Shown here: positions 1-11,368 of the stretch, piece after piece
Layout of the letters: each line of letters opens with the position of its first letter
Position numbering within the stretch: position 1 is the stretch's first letter
NCBI GenBank assembly: GCA_011037195.1
Contig: JAAEAF010002578.1
Location: 43,261 to 107,260 of the forward strand
Length of the DNA: 64,000 bases
DNA from: Triatoma infestans
Lineage: Eukaryota; Arthropoda; Insecta; Hemiptera; Reduviidae
Reading direction: 5' to 3'
Made by a program: the position numbers and the translations under genes
Notes under the pieces: model-generated
Seen by the model: only the letters and a program-made list of their open reading frames with translations
The model's database searches: none
What the model was told of the DNA's origin: nothing

Positions 1-6
1 AACACA

Positions 7-271
7 GATTTTAGCAGTGTTGCCACTTAGAATAGCAAACACGGAAGGTTAAGATTAAGTTGTTGGGTGAAGTTGTGTGGAATGAAGAAGAGTTGTATGG
101 CTTAGGTTTTTTATTTTTTATTATAAAAGTTGTCAGTTGTTTATAAAGATTGTGATGTGCAAATTGCTTTTTTTTTTTAAATCACCTAATTAAAGATTGA
201 TTGTGTTTTGATTGATTGATTGAGCAGATGTCTTTTTCTTTATCATTTTATTCCTAGAATCGAATCCTACA
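7..271 (+). repeat. 5' LTR of the first gypsy element
   Basis: It shares its start (GTGTTGCCACTTAGA) and end (AATCGAATCCT) with the sequence around 2981-3030 and 3430-3646. It is followed at 272 by a candidate primer-binding site region (TTTGGGAGCTCGTCCGGGA). The left edge is close to the window start, so the precise first base is uncertain. Confidence 0.7.
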
Positions 272-436
272 ATTTGGGAGCTCGTCCGGGATAGTGCTAA
301 GACAGGATAAGAGGAATAGGTGATAAAATAAAGTTTAAGGCTGATGAAATTTTGTTAATCTGGATCCCTAAGGTTAGTTTTATGTTTTTAATTTCAATTA
401 TAGCGAGAATAGAATTTCTTTCATTTATTATTTATA

Positions 437-1360
437 ATGGTTGATACTAAAAGTAAAGAAAATCCAAATAATATTACTGGAGATACCAAAGAGGAATTAA
501 CGGTCGAAAAAAATCATATCAATGAATGTGAATCAGTTAAGAGAGGAGCTCTACAAAAACGTAACTTATTTGCTGATGGAAAAAAATCAGAGCTGTGGGA
601 CAGATTATTAGGCTTTATTAAGGGGAAAAATTGTTTGATGAAAAAGATGAGGAGAAGGAAGATAAAGTAAATAAGAGTTAACAAGCTAAAATTAGATATT
701 AATCAATTTTCTGTGAGTGATGTCGAAGAAAATCTTTGCTATTTTTCTGGAGACGATAAATTACCTATCAAGAAATGGATAAAAAAATTACAAGATATGA
801 GGTGATAGATTTATTAAGATGGAGTGAATTACAGAATCTTGTTCAGGCTAAAGGTCTGCTAAGCAATTTATTATCTATGAAAAGAACATCACATATTGGA
901 CAACTTTGAAAATTGGATTAAGAAAGGAGTTTAAAAAAGAAATATATAGCGCCCTGATTCACTCTCTTGGAAAAAACAAGTGCATGAATTGTACGCAGTA
1001 ATTTTATGCCATGTAGGAGATAGCCAGCCAATGAGATATAAAAGAGAACGCCTTAGTATATTTACATAATTAAGGTTATTCAAGACGAACAGTGCAATAA
1101 AGTTATTTTATACAGCGTCAGTAATCTCGATGATTCAAAACTAAGTTAGAAATCTATGAAATCATGAAAGAACATTATGTTCCAAAGAATGGTAGAACTA
1201 TAACAATTCCACCAAGTAAATCAAACAATCATATCGAAGCAACTCTGAAAAAAGTCGTGGGTTCAGGAAGAACACAGTAAATGAGTGCCCTCATGTGGAT
1301 AGAGGCCCGAAGTGCTTTAAGTGTAACGACTTTGGGCACATAGCTTCAAAATGCGCCAAG
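437..1360 (+). pseudogene. gag remnant with SAP-like start and CCHC zinc knuckle
   Basis: An open frame at 437-670 begins just after the LTR and carries a short SAP-like segment (RNLFADGKKSELWDRL). Further on, around 1300-1355, a CX2CX4HX4C knuckle can be read (CFKCNDFGHIASKC), typical of retrotransposon nucleocapsid. Multiple stops and frameshifts separate the two parts. Confidence 0.7.
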
Positions 1361-1419
1361 AAGGTAACAGGAAAAAAACAGATAACCTGTATATGAAGGT
1401 CAAACTACAAATTAATTTA

Positions 1420-1500
1420 AGTCTACGTCAACGGTCACTGTTTTGAAGCACTAGTCGACACAGGAAGTGATGTAAACATAATAAGAGAAGTTTTTTTAAA
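1420..1500 (+). pseudogene. Retropepsin-type protease remnant
   Basis: The reading frame shows VDTGSDVNII, the catalytic DTG motif of retroelement aspartic proteases, just downstream of the zinc knuckle. Only this segment is left before the reading frame breaks. Confidence 0.65.
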
Positions 1501-1645
1501 CAGAAATAGGTCAACCATCATTACAGCATAATGATAAAACATTCTTTGCTTTAGGAAATATGGAGACAAATTCTAGGGGTCTAATAAATCTGAAACTAAC
1601 CATTAGAGAAGACGAGTACTTTCCAAGAAAAATATTTCATCGAAA

Positions 1646-2293
1646 TTGCCAAATGGGCATTGGAATAGAAGGTTTAATTGCGGGATTGAACACAGGACAG
1701 GAGAACGAATGAGGCACGTAGATGCATTAAGCCGAATCCCGATAAATGTTACAGAAGGTGGAATTGCTGAAGCGATTCAGAGGGAGCAAGACAAAGAGGA
1801 CCAATTGAGAACAGTAAAGGATTTGTTAGAAAAGAGACCATACAAAAATTGTTTAGTTGAAAACGGATTATTGAAAGCAAAAGTCGAAAAGAACGTAATT
1901 GTTTTGCCATCATCTATGCAAGCGCAGGTCATCAAAATGACATATAAAAATGGACACTATGGGGTAAGGGAAATGGAAGAAAAGATAAAAGAAGAGTACT
2001 TCATTCCCCAGTTGAAAGAAAAATTACAACAGAATGTAAGTTGCTGCATTCCATGCATTCTAGCAGAGAGAAAATATGGAAAGAAAGAAGGTGAACTTAT
2101 TGCAATTCCGAAAGGGTGGTTCCGCTGGATTAATCATCTAGGCCCCCAAAACATCGACCAGCAAGTTGTACCACTGTTCGTGCTATTAGATGGATTCTCA
2201 AAGTTCGTTTATTTATACCCCACAAAGACTTTGTCCACAGCCGAGGTTTTAGCTAAGTTGGCACAGCTTCAGACTACTTTTCGCAACCCTTGA
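1646..2293 (+). pseudogene. RNase H end plus integrase N-terminal half (gypsy 1)
   Basis: 215 codons. The first part matches the end of gypsy RNase H (GERMRHVDALSRIP). A degenerate HHCC zinc-binding segment follows (NGHYGVREM... then CCIPC), then the first catalytic Asp context (LLDGFSKFVYLYP). The frame ends where the second catalytic block (IISDRGTAF, about 2297) continues in another frame. Nearly all of the reverse transcriptase that should precede this is absent. Confidence 0.8.
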
Positions 2294-2350
2294 AGAATTA
2301 TCTCGGATAGAGGGACAGCTTTTTTATGAATATTGAAAATTTGCTGAATA

Positions 2351-2958
2351 TTGTGGAAGAATAAGAGAATAATTCATTCCATGATAACCACTGGAATCCC
2401 GTGTGGGAACGGACAAGTAGAAAAGGTCATCATGATAATAATTCCCGTTTTGACGAAGTTGTCAACTGCAAACCCTGACAGATGGTTTAAGCACAGTGAA
2501 AGACTGCAGCGCTCTCTGAATAGTACTTTCCAAAGATCTATAAGTATGACTCCATTTGAAGCATTGAACGGAACCAAAATCAAAAATAAGGAAGACTTGG
2601 AGGTACGAGCAGTACTAGAAGCAGAAGTGGTGGAAATAATCAATACGGAGAGAGATGAACTAAGAAGAAAGGCGAAAGAAGCCATTCTGAGGATTCAGGA
2701 AGAAAATAGATAATGTATGATAAAAGAACTAAACCAGTCCGGAAATATGACTTAGGAGATGCAGTTGCCATTAACAAAACACAGTTTGGAACTGGACTTA
2801 AGATAAAGACTAAATATTTTGGCTCTTACACGGTATCAAAAGTTTTAAGAAACCAAAGATATGAAGTAACTCGGATTGGGGAAGGATACCATGAAGCTTT
2901 ATCCATATATCTCTTGGGAGGCCGAAGAGCACTCAGAAATGGTCGAATGTGGAGATGA
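2351..2958 (+). pseudogene. Integrase C-terminal half (gypsy 1)
   Basis: Two consecutive frames (2351-2713 and 2713-2958) continue the integrase. They include GNGQVEKV, which carries the third catalytic residue Glu, and a basic C-terminal part (KYDLGDAVAINK) resembling the chromodomain-proximal region of gypsy integrases. A stop codon at 2710-2712 separates them. Confidence 0.75.
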
Positions 2959-2980
2959 AAGTATGAGCGGGGGGAGGGGC

Positions 2981-3646
2981 TGATTTTTGCAGTGTTGCCA
3001 CTTAGAGTGGGGAACAAGGAAGGTTATATCCTAGAGGGTTATAATTATTCTAGGGTTGCCAAAAGTAGTCTGAAGCTGAGCCACCTTAGCTAAAACCTCG
3101 GTTGGGGACAAAGTCTTTGTGGGATATAAATAAACGAGCATTCTACTACCACGAACAGATATTTATATAACTTGCTGGTCAATGTCATGGGGCCTAGATG
3201 ATCAATCCAGCGGCACCAACTTTCGGAAACGGAATAAGTTCACCATCTTTCTTTCTACATTTCCTCTCTGCTAGAATGCGTGGAAAGCTGCAACTTACAT
3301 TCTATTGTAATTTTTCTTTCAACTGGGGAATGAAGTACTCTTCTTTTATCTTTTCTTCCATCTTCCTTCCCCCAAAGTGTCCATTTTCATGTGTCATTTG
3401 GATGATCCTGTTTCTAGATCAGAAAAGTTAAGGTGGTGGAATGAAGAACAGTTGTATGCTTTTAAGTTTTTTTTACTTCAAAAGTTGTCAGTCGTTTATA
3501 TTAACACATTGTGATGTGTTATTTTTTTTTTTTTTTTTTTTTTTTACATCAGAATCGTGTTTTGTGTATGATCTATTTAAATATTGATTGTGTTTTGATT
3601 AGATGTCTTTTTCTTAATCACTTTATTCCTATAATCGAATCCTCCA
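2981..3646 (+). repeat. 3' LTR of gypsy 1, interrupted
   Basis: Both ends match the 5' LTR, but about 400 bases of unrelated sequence (about 3031-3427) sit in the middle. The remaining LTR parts contain a long T tract at 3521-3545. Confidence 0.75.
3031..3427 (-). repeat. Reversed integrase-derived insert inside the 3' LTR
   Basis: Read on the minus strand, this segment closely follows 2300 down to about 1940 of the same element, for example AAAGACTTTGT and AACTGGGGAATGAAGTACTC (as read on the + strand at about 3105 and 3321). The two arms differ by scattered substitutions, so the insert probably came from another copy or is an old duplication. Confidence 0.8.
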
Positions 3647-3649
3647 TAT

Positions 3650-5240
3650 ATATAAAATAATAATTACGATATTATATCGTTAACTGTGTTGTAGATTTCT
3701 GACTTTCTCTATAAATCCCCTTCCATGAAAAAAAGGCTTAATATAATCTGAGAAATCAGAATGCAGAAAGATAAGGAAATTGAATTAACTAATAAAAGTC
3801 CCCCACTTCCATGTCTCACTTAAAGTGCAAATCATTGCAGAAAAATGATTCCAGAATGATTCTTTTTTTTATTTTTAGAAAACTATTTTTTAATCAATAT
3901 ATTCAATTAATGGATTCTCAATTTTGGATAATCAAAACAGTAGCCATATTCCAAATTTTTTAGGATCAATAAAACATATTAAGAAAGCATGGAATGTTTG
4001 GGGTTCAAATAGTTTTCCCGCTCTAAAATACAAGATCCATCGTACACTGCCAAAAGTTTATGTGTTTGGTATCATTTAAAATTTTGTTATAAAGAGAACA
4101 CTTCAACATGATCATTTAATATGTCAAAGATGGACGATGTTTCTGCTATTCACTTGCAAGGAATTGATGAAAACAAACTTTTGAAATATTTTTTTTTATA
4201 CTGCTATTGCGTCACCTATTTAGACTAATCGAAAAAGGAGTATAAGACTGAACCTAAGATTGATTTTTGTCAGTCTTTGGTTTGTTGTTAATATATAATA
4301 TCAATCGACCATTTTTTTAACAGTTTTACATTAAAGATATACAACTCTTTGATGTCATTTTGCTATACCTCACTAAATTAAATGTGTACTATATTGACGC
4401 GATAATTGTTCACCATAAGTACAATTAAATTGTGCAAAAAAAAAAAAAAATAAAAAAACAAATCAAGAAATTATTCAAGGAAGGTCCTGCAGATTAATCA
4501 AACATAAAAAACTTCATACCATCAAGACAATAGGACCCTAGTATTCAGGTCCAAGTATGGAGAATTCCTTTGGCTTCATCAAGTGATATGAAGGGAAATT
4601 GAAAGCACTTGAATTGTTATCATAGAATTTTAACTGTTGTACAACAGAACTATGATATCATCGCAAGCTTGTAACCTTGTATGTGGCAGACAAACTTTTC
4701 CATTATCTTCTTGAAGCTAGTCGAGATAATCATATTTCACAAAAATATGGTTGAGATTCAACTAATCAATTTTTTAGTGATCTTCCCATTCCTTGCGGAT
4801 AATTATACAAACAAGAATCGATATATCACACACAAACACCATAGAATATACTGCAGAGTTAGCTAGGATTTAACCACTTGTGTCCAGCGTACTCTGGTTA
4901 TTCTAGTTCACCATCACAAAACTGAAAATGCTGAAAGAAAACTCCTATAATGCATTTACGATGATCATTTGTTATTTCTAGGATTCCGAAAAAGCAGTAA
5001 TACTTGCTGCGGCCGTAATACGGTTTCCAAAAGCAGTTAACATAATTTTTTTCAAAAAAAAAAAGATATAGAAAACCCTGTACGTAAGTATAGTGAGTGT
5101 AGTTACATTAGTGCTGAACAAGAGAAAAGGCTTAAACGATTATATTTTGGTCCAGAAGATTGCTCTTCCATCAAAGCTTGAATAACGCTTGAAATCTAAC
5201 ATATAGTTCCATAGAACTTCCCTAAAATCAATAATTATAA
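3650..5240. other. AT-rich intergenic stretch, no gene recognised
   Basis: Short open frames only, with homopolymer runs (for example A tracts near 4436-4460). I see no protein family, splice-flanked exon or mobile-element terminus. Confidence 0.6.
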
Positions 5241-5242
5241 AA

Positions 5243-6245
5243 AAATCTGGTGTGAAACACTCACACAACTTTTTCTTACTCCAGTTTTCAAAACTATAAT
5301 TGACAAATTTTATAGTTTCTATACCAAATTTAATGAAATTCGTCGAAAACTGAAACAAAAACTGTTCAGTAAAAGCGCACTTCCGGTTTACTAATTTTCT
5401 TGAAACTCGGAATTTTGGCTATCTATTAATTTCTAATTAAGTTTTTTTGGATGATGGAAGTGTATAACTTTATCAACTATGATAGCATTTTAAAGAAAAA
5501 CATAACCTCACCCCTCCCCTAAAAGTGACCTTAAATGATTTTCCCAGAGAAATGTTCCAAATAAAAGTTGTAGATATTTGAATGTGCAGTTTATATGGGA
5601 ATTTCAAGAAAATCGTTGAAGCTATTTTTGAGAAAATCGCAAAAAAGTAAAAAAAAAATTATTTAGTAAAGTGGTAAAAGTAAACGCACTTCCGGTTATC
5701 CGATTTTTTTTTAAAAACTCGAAATTTGAACAAAATATTTAATTCTAATTAACATTATTTAGATGACAGAATTGTCTAATAAACTGAAATAGCACTTTAG
5801 ATAAAAACCTAACCCTACCACCCCTCCCCCAAAATTGCCCTTCAATGATTTTTCCCTGGAAAATGTTTCAAATAAAAGTTGTAGCTCTTTGTATGTGTAG
5901 TTGATATAACAAGTTAAAGAAAATCGTCGGAGACATTTTTGAGAAAATCACAAAAACGTAAAAAAAAACAAACTAGTAACGTGGTACTTCCGGTTGAGGA
6001 ATTTTGACAGATAACGTACTGTCAGATCCCATGGTGATATCTAAACGGAATATCAAGTTTCAACTTTCAATTGTTTCTCGTTTTTGAGCTATGCTGTTCA
6101 CACACACACACCAGACCATTTGCTAAAAACCACTTTTTTGAACTCAGGGGTCCTCAAAACGGATATTTCCGGTGAAAACTCGATATCAAAAATTTGATAC
6201 GATTACAATACTTCCTCTTTCTTAGGAATAAGAGAAAGTAAAAAC
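5243..6245 (-). repeat. Dispersed repeat family A, near full-length copy (reverse)
   Basis: The copy runs from a GTGAAACACTCACACAACTTT end to a CTTTCTTAGGAATAAGAGAAAG end. Its ends resemble short inverted repeats (CTTTCTCTTACTCC type). Internally it holds several diverged sub-units, each with a CACTTCCGGTT block followed by GATTTTCT. The same architecture returns in forward orientation at 52345-53460 and 58905-59700. No coding capacity; probably a non-autonomous element of unknown superfamily. Confidence 0.7.
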
Positions 6246-6249
6246 ATAT

Positions 6250-6895
6250 GTTTCACATAAATACTGTTTGCATTCCAAATTTTTAAGAAAAGCGTTTGAA
6301 AGGTTTCGTGAAAATTATAGAAAAAAAACTCAGAAACCAATTTCTGTGAAGACGTTTAACCATTTTCTGAAATTTTTGCAATATTAATGGGTCAGAATTA
6401 AAGGGGTTTTACGGATAGTAGAGACATTATAAAATGAAAGTTTAATTAACAATGAAAAGTTACCTACCCCCTACCCAACAAAGGCAGGTTGAGAAAGTTG
6501 AGAAAAATGTTATACGTTATGCGATGAAAAAACTGATACGTGTTTATCTATGCAGCAAGCATTCCAACATTGAAGAAAATCATTATAACCATTTCGAGAA
6601 AATTTCAAAACAATTCAAAACCCTATGCAGTAAAAGTGCACTTCCGGTTGACCGATTTTCTTCAAGAACCCCCCCCCCCCAGAACCCCCTAATAAAATCA
6701 ATTTTCCAGAGAAAATGTTACAAATATTTTTATGTGTATGTGTAGATAGTATACGAAGCTTGAAAATCACGAAACACCGAAAAAAAAAAACATTCAGTAA
6801 GGTGGCACTTCCTTCCGGTTGATGGATTATGCCCGAAATCTTTGTGTTTCCGAAGCAGCAGCAGTAGTGCCTAAATGGAATACCAAGTTTCAAGT
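6250..6895 (-). repeat. Repeat family A, partial copy
   Basis: It repeats the CACTTCCGGTT-GATTTTCTTC sub-units twice (near 6640 and 6808) and is otherwise diverged. Confidence 0.55.
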
Positions 6896-6896
6896 T

Positions 6897-8200
6897 AGGG
6901 AAGGGAAAGTGAGACGAGTGGTTAGCGCACTGACTCCCATGCAGAGTTGGGCAGTAATTAATTACCTGAGTATTTAATTACACCTTCAATTACATGAGTA
7001 AAATTGGAACATACTTTCAATACGAAAACAATTGTATGGTCCAAAATATAAAAATAACTGGTTCCAAATAACAACTACACTGAAGTAATTGTAATATCCA
7101 ATTACAATTACTGTAATCGTTTTAAGTAATTGCAATTACTTCTTTCAATTACTGTAATTGTAATTACAATTACCAGTAATTCAATTACGATTACATGTAC
7201 TTTAATTGCAGTAATAGAATTACAATTATAAATATAAAAAAATTGTAGTAATTGAACAAAACTAAACTCTGCCAGATTTCCACTCAATAATATCTTGGGT
7301 TAAATAAATTCAATTTCCCAATTATCACTAACAATTGGCAAAAATTTCAAGAGAATTCAGTCTCTCAAATTTTGTACCAAAAAAGATTAAAAACTGTACC
7401 AAAAAAAATTTTTAGAAGTTTGAAATTTTTTGTCAGATGATTAATTATTATAATTGGAAGATCGAATTTTTTTTGACCCAAGATATTGTTGAGTGTAGAC
7501 AAGGCCAGGTTTCCTAAAAATTGATTTGGTGGATCGACGATCTCTAAATTTAATTTAGGCTCCTAAGAAGGAGAAGGCTTCTGCACTGAGAAGGCTCCGG
7601 GAGCCAATGACCATAGATGTTGACGCGCCCTAAATTAAAAAAAGAAGTATTTAACAATAAATATTTCTCAGTGGAAATTACATTATTAATGTAAGTAAAT
7701 TTATTTCTTGTGAGTCAGAATTTATTAAATAAAAAATATTTCCTAACATATGACTTTTTTCCTTTCTTTTTTTACCGTTGACTAATATCTAATTACTTTT
7801 TTTAGTGCCATTTCGGCGTTAATAATTGCAATCACCAATTACAATTACTTGGAATTGCAGAAGTACAATTACATGTAATTGTATTTTTGTAATGGAATTA
7901 TTTTAGCTCAACCAGTAATTGTAATTGTGTACCACATTTATAATTACAATGATTCATAAAGTAATTGCAATTACCAATTACAATTATATGTAATTGTAAT
8001 TATTTTTCTGCAATTTCAAATTACAGTGATTGGTAAGTAATCGTAATTGTAATTGAAATTACGTTTTGCCCAACTCTGCTCCCATGCGGAGAATCCGAGT
8101 CCGACCTGTTCTGCCCTTTGATTTTTTTTTTTCTTCCTACGAGCCACTACAGCTCACTATCCGGTAATGACAACAGAATGTTGACGCGCCTTAAAATTAA
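6897..8200 (+). repeat. tRNA-derived SINE, split by a hAT-type element
   Basis: The head (6897-6941, GTGGTTAGCGCACTGACTCC) and the continuation (8087-8200, GGAGAATCCGAGTCC, then TTCCTACGAGCC and a GACGCGCC-plus-A-rich tail) together match the SINE pattern seen elsewhere in the window. The interruption is the element at 6942-8078. Confidence 0.7.
6942..8078. mobile_element. Non-autonomous hAT-type element with ATTAC-rich body
   Basis: The element begins CAGAGTTGGGCA and ends with the complement of the same terminus (GCCCAACTCTG). It is flanked by a perfect 8-bp duplication, CTCCCATG at 6934-6941 and 8079-8086; an 8-bp target site duplication is the hallmark of hAT transposition. Both subterminal regions (6950-7260 and 7815-8065) are dense arrays of interleaved GTAATT/AATTAC motifs. 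The centre (about 7555-7640) carries a SINE-tail-like fragment. No transposase is present. Confidence 0.88.
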
Positions 8201-8920
8201 AAAAAAGAAAAAAAGGTTTTAAGTTCTTGCGATATTTCCTTTTTGAGATATTCTGTTAAAAAAATAAAAAACACACACACACAGTTATCTAAAAATATGT
8301 AAGTATCCGATGAACACGAAATTTCAAGAATTTGACACAAATCACAATATTTTCCACTTAGAGCAGTAAAAATATACAAATATAAATATTTTAAATACAA
8401 CAATTTAGAGCCTTATACAAAATTAAGATCATGCAAAATACGATACATTTAAATGCAAATATTGATATTAAACATTAAATTTGTTTATTAAGGAAAAGGA
8501 AGGGAAACAAAAAAAATTAACATACAATAGACTAAAACAAGTATATTTTGCAACCGAGAAAACTCAACGTCAACAGTGATCTATTGAATTCAGTGGGATA
8601 AATCTAAAACTTTAGTAGAAATCAATTTTTAAGTGAGTAAACTTTTTTCATTTTTTTTTTTCTTCAAGTACCTCCACGTTTTTTTTTTCTTGCGGTAATC
8701 ACGTAAAGAAGATGGAGTTAATTATTGGCCAATTAATTGGCGTTATATTAATATAATATATTAATTAATTCTGCGTATTCTCATTTCATAGGTTACTACG
8801 CTTATTATCTGCTCATTTGCTACCTAAGAAGAACGATTACCACTTAATAATCGACCAAGGCTTACAAAAGGCTTATCGTGAAGTAAACTACTAAAAAACA
8901 TTTTTCTCTTACTTCTGATA
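8200..8920. other. AT-rich stretch, nothing recognised
   Basis: Simple-sequence runs and an AT-rich palindromic stretch near 8735-8775. I see no gene or defined element. Confidence 0.5.
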
Positions 8921-8922
8921 GC

Positions 8923-9390
8923 CTGCAAGGGGTATCTGTTGCATGCAGTTACTTGGGGTGTTGCGTCCCCATTGTGGGTTACCACAGCTCAGTACTCCAT
9001 GCACTTAGTCAGAACAGTACACAATACATTAAAAAAACTACATACACTACACTCTTTACAGACAAGGACAAACACAGTACACAAACTAGGGTTTTCGTCC
9101 CTATTAAATTGGCCTAAGCTAAGGAGAGAAACAAGGAAATTGGCTCAACGGTAGCGCGCTGGACTAGCAACGCGGAGGTCCTGGGTTCGAATGCAGCATG
9201 CTGCCCTTAGATTTTCTCTTCCTAGAAGCCTCTACAAACCACTGTCCGGTGATGGGCAGTGTTATCTGTAGATAGAGAACACTGCTTGTTGGAGGGGCCG
9301 GCAATGCACTGAGTAGGCTCCAGGGGAGAGGCACAATAGATCTTTCAAGTTGCAGTGCAATAATGCCCTGCAACAATCTACTTCTGTTAA
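8923..9390 (+). repeat. Composite tRNA-derived SINE, copy 1
   Basis: A 5' unit of about 200 nt (GGGGTATCTGTTGCATGCAG ... GACAAGGACAAACACAGTAC) is followed by a tRNA-like head with an A box (TGGCTCAACGGTAGCGCG) and a B box (GGGTTCGAATGC), then a conserved tail (CTTCCTAGAAGCCTCTACA, ...GGCCGGCAATGCACTGAG, ...CACAATAGATC). The tRNA-like anticodon position reads AGC, suggesting a tRNA-Ala ancestor. Matching long copies lie at 28577, 55212 and 60925. Confidence 0.8.
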
Positions 9391-9690
9391 GTGGAAGTAT
9401 TCGGGATCATGTCAGATTTTACTGAAAAAAGTGTTTTTAGCGAATTCCTCTGCATGTTAATACAGATGTGTTTGTACGTGAACAAAATATCTCAAAATCG
9501 CCAAGAAACTCCAAATTTGGTATTCCAATTAGGTGCTACCACCGTAACTGACTCTAGAAAGGTTTTTGAACAAAATCTATCAACCAAAAATGCAATTTTA
9601 CTGAATTTTTTTTTTCTCAATTTTTCGTGATTTTCTTGAAAGCGCCTGGAATGATTTTCTTTCAATTTCATATACCGTTCTACACCAATG
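9391..9690 (+). repeat. Repeat family A fragment
   Basis: Diverged match to the middle of family A: GGTATTCCAATTAGG, then TTTTACTGAA and a TTTTTCGTGATTTTCTTGAAA block. Confidence 0.45.
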
Positions 9691-10690
9691 AATCCTTATC
9701 ACTATCTCTAATCCCTAATTTGTTAACATATTCCCCAGGAAAATTGTTGTCTACGGAGTTCTGAGAGGATAAGTAACGGTTATGCTTCCTTATAAATCGC
9801 TACTTTATTTAATAATGTATTCTATAAACTATAAATGGTTCTAGCAAATATAAAATATTAATATACATTAAAAGCATTGCTAAATTTGACATTGTTTCAG
9901 TTATAGTTTTGAGTTTTGGGGGGGGAAGAGGAATTTCTCGAAACCTCTATAACGATTTCCTTTAAACTTAGTATGCACAGTGTTTAGGATTTAACTAATA
10001 TAATGAAAATTACTTTGGGCTGGAGAGAACTGTATTGTAAATACATACAACAATTGGAGAAGACTATACAACAGTGTTGTCAGGTGGTGACAACGCACAA
10101 TGCAATTCCCTCGCACTCTCTGAAAAATCCCTTTTTTTAGCACAAAAATCCCTACAGATTCTTAGGAATTTTGGTATGTTATGAATATATTTTTAAATGA
10201 TATTTTACTTAAAAAAATTGTTTACTTTAATAAAGATCATCCTACTAACCAACATGGCCGCCACAGTTCTAAACTTCTTTGATATCATTCTCTTTACAAA
10301 CGAGGTCAATCAAACGATCACATGATACGTGAGTTGCAGTTGCCAACAACACTACAAGACTAATGACTAATATATGCATGAACAAATGGCAATTGAGCAA
10401 TATGCTCTGATTCTCCCAAGTAAAGAAATTTTAAAAAGGGAAAAAGAATACACGACTGTAACCTATTCTATGTGACTATGTGCAATATCACTTACTCATG
10501 CTCACATTCAAGCCGATATATCCAATCAATAAAAATAAAAAAAATTAATTTGTGCAGTTAAAGTACTGTGAATATTTCCTACGTTTCACACATTTACAAA
10601 GAAAAATCCCTTAATCCCTTTAGTACCTTAAATCTCCCTTTAAGAGGGATTTTCCCCTACACCTGGCAACACTGCTTTACAAAATTAAGA
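9690..10690. other. Intergenic, nothing recognised
   Basis: AT-rich sequence with short unconvincing frames. Part of the text near 10600-10680 (TCCCTTTAGTACC..., TAAGAGGGATTTTCCC) is locally repetitive. Confidence 0.45.
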
Positions 10691-11000
10691 TCACATGCAA
10701 AATACGAAATATTTAAGTGAAAATACTAATATTAAACATTAAATTTGTTCAGTAAGGAGTGGAAGGGAAACAAGTATATTTGGGGTTGACTTGATGGGAA
10801 CGATTCTAAGCGGTATGCTTCCTGCGAGATATTCTGTTGACACATATACACACAAACAGACCTTTCGCTAAAAACTTTTTTTCCGTATTCAGGGGATCCC
10901 AAAATTTCTGTTGAAAACTGAATTTAGAAAATCTGGCATGATTTCCTCTTACCAGGAGTAAGAAATAGTAATGATATGAGTTGGTATAAATAGTATACAC
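10690..11000 (-). repeat. Repeat family A fragment upstream of exon 1
   Basis: Reverse-strand match to the family A terminus: GCTAAAAAC..., ATTCAGGGGATCC and CTTACCAGGAGTAAGAAA correspond to the conserved end seen at 6115-6245. Confidence 0.5.
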
Positions 11001-11232
11001 TGCTGAGGGAATCGCAAATTGCAATAAAACAGCCAGACTTCTTATAAAAATTCATCATCTAAAAGGCTGTGTCTTCATTAGACTATTGCACTAATTATAT
11101 TTATGCAAATTATGTTTATCATTATTTATAATTAAATGACTTATGCATGTTTCTTTTCAGACTGTTTTTTGTGGGGATCTTCCGAAGAATCATAGATCAA
11201 CTGTACGTACAACAGTCATAAGAAAATCGATA

Positions 11233-11368
11233 ATGGGTCCAAAAAAGTATGAGGTAGTGATATCTGGTATGAGTGGCATTTTCCCTGGCTGTGAGGATAT
11301 TAACGATTTTGAATCAAAACTGTATAATGACGGAGATATAATAGAAGAGCATCAATACTGGAATTCTT
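11233..11368 (+). CDS. FAS-like exon 1 (start of KS)
   Basis: The exon opens after an acceptor at 11160 (TTCTTTTCAG); ATG at 11233 starts [19 protein letters not shown], the usual N-terminus of animal FAS KS. The donor is taken at 11369 (TCTT|GTAATA), leaving one base. Any 5' UTR exon upstream is unidentified. Start chosen by homology; an in-frame ATG at 11143 lies in the inferred intron. Confidence 0.8.

Larger units (their letters stand above)
7..3646 (+). mobile_element. Ty3/gypsy-type LTR retrotransposon, decayed
   Basis: Two related terminal repeats enclose gag, protease, RNase H-end and integrase traces in gypsy order. The 5' LTR is about 7-271 and the 3' LTR begins at 2981 (TG) just after a purine tract (GGGGGGAGGGGC) and ends near 3646 (CA). 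The internal region is only about 2.7 kb: the reverse transcriptase is missing between the protease (near 1490) and the end of RNase H (near 1690). Stops and frameshifts break every domain, so it is a dead copy. The 3' LTR is split by foreign sequence at about 3031-3427. Confidence 0.85.

Noticed and set aside
7000..8065. CRISPR-like array because of regularly spaced ATTAC repeats.
   Set aside because: Spacing is irregular, repeats are very short and palindromic, and the context is a eukaryotic hAT-type element.
9138..9205. tRNA genes at this and the other SINE heads (12868, 55410, 61105, 21745, 35587).
   Set aside because: A and B boxes are present, but stems do not close over the full cloverleaf and each is followed by the same long repetitive tail, so these are tRNA-derived SINEs.
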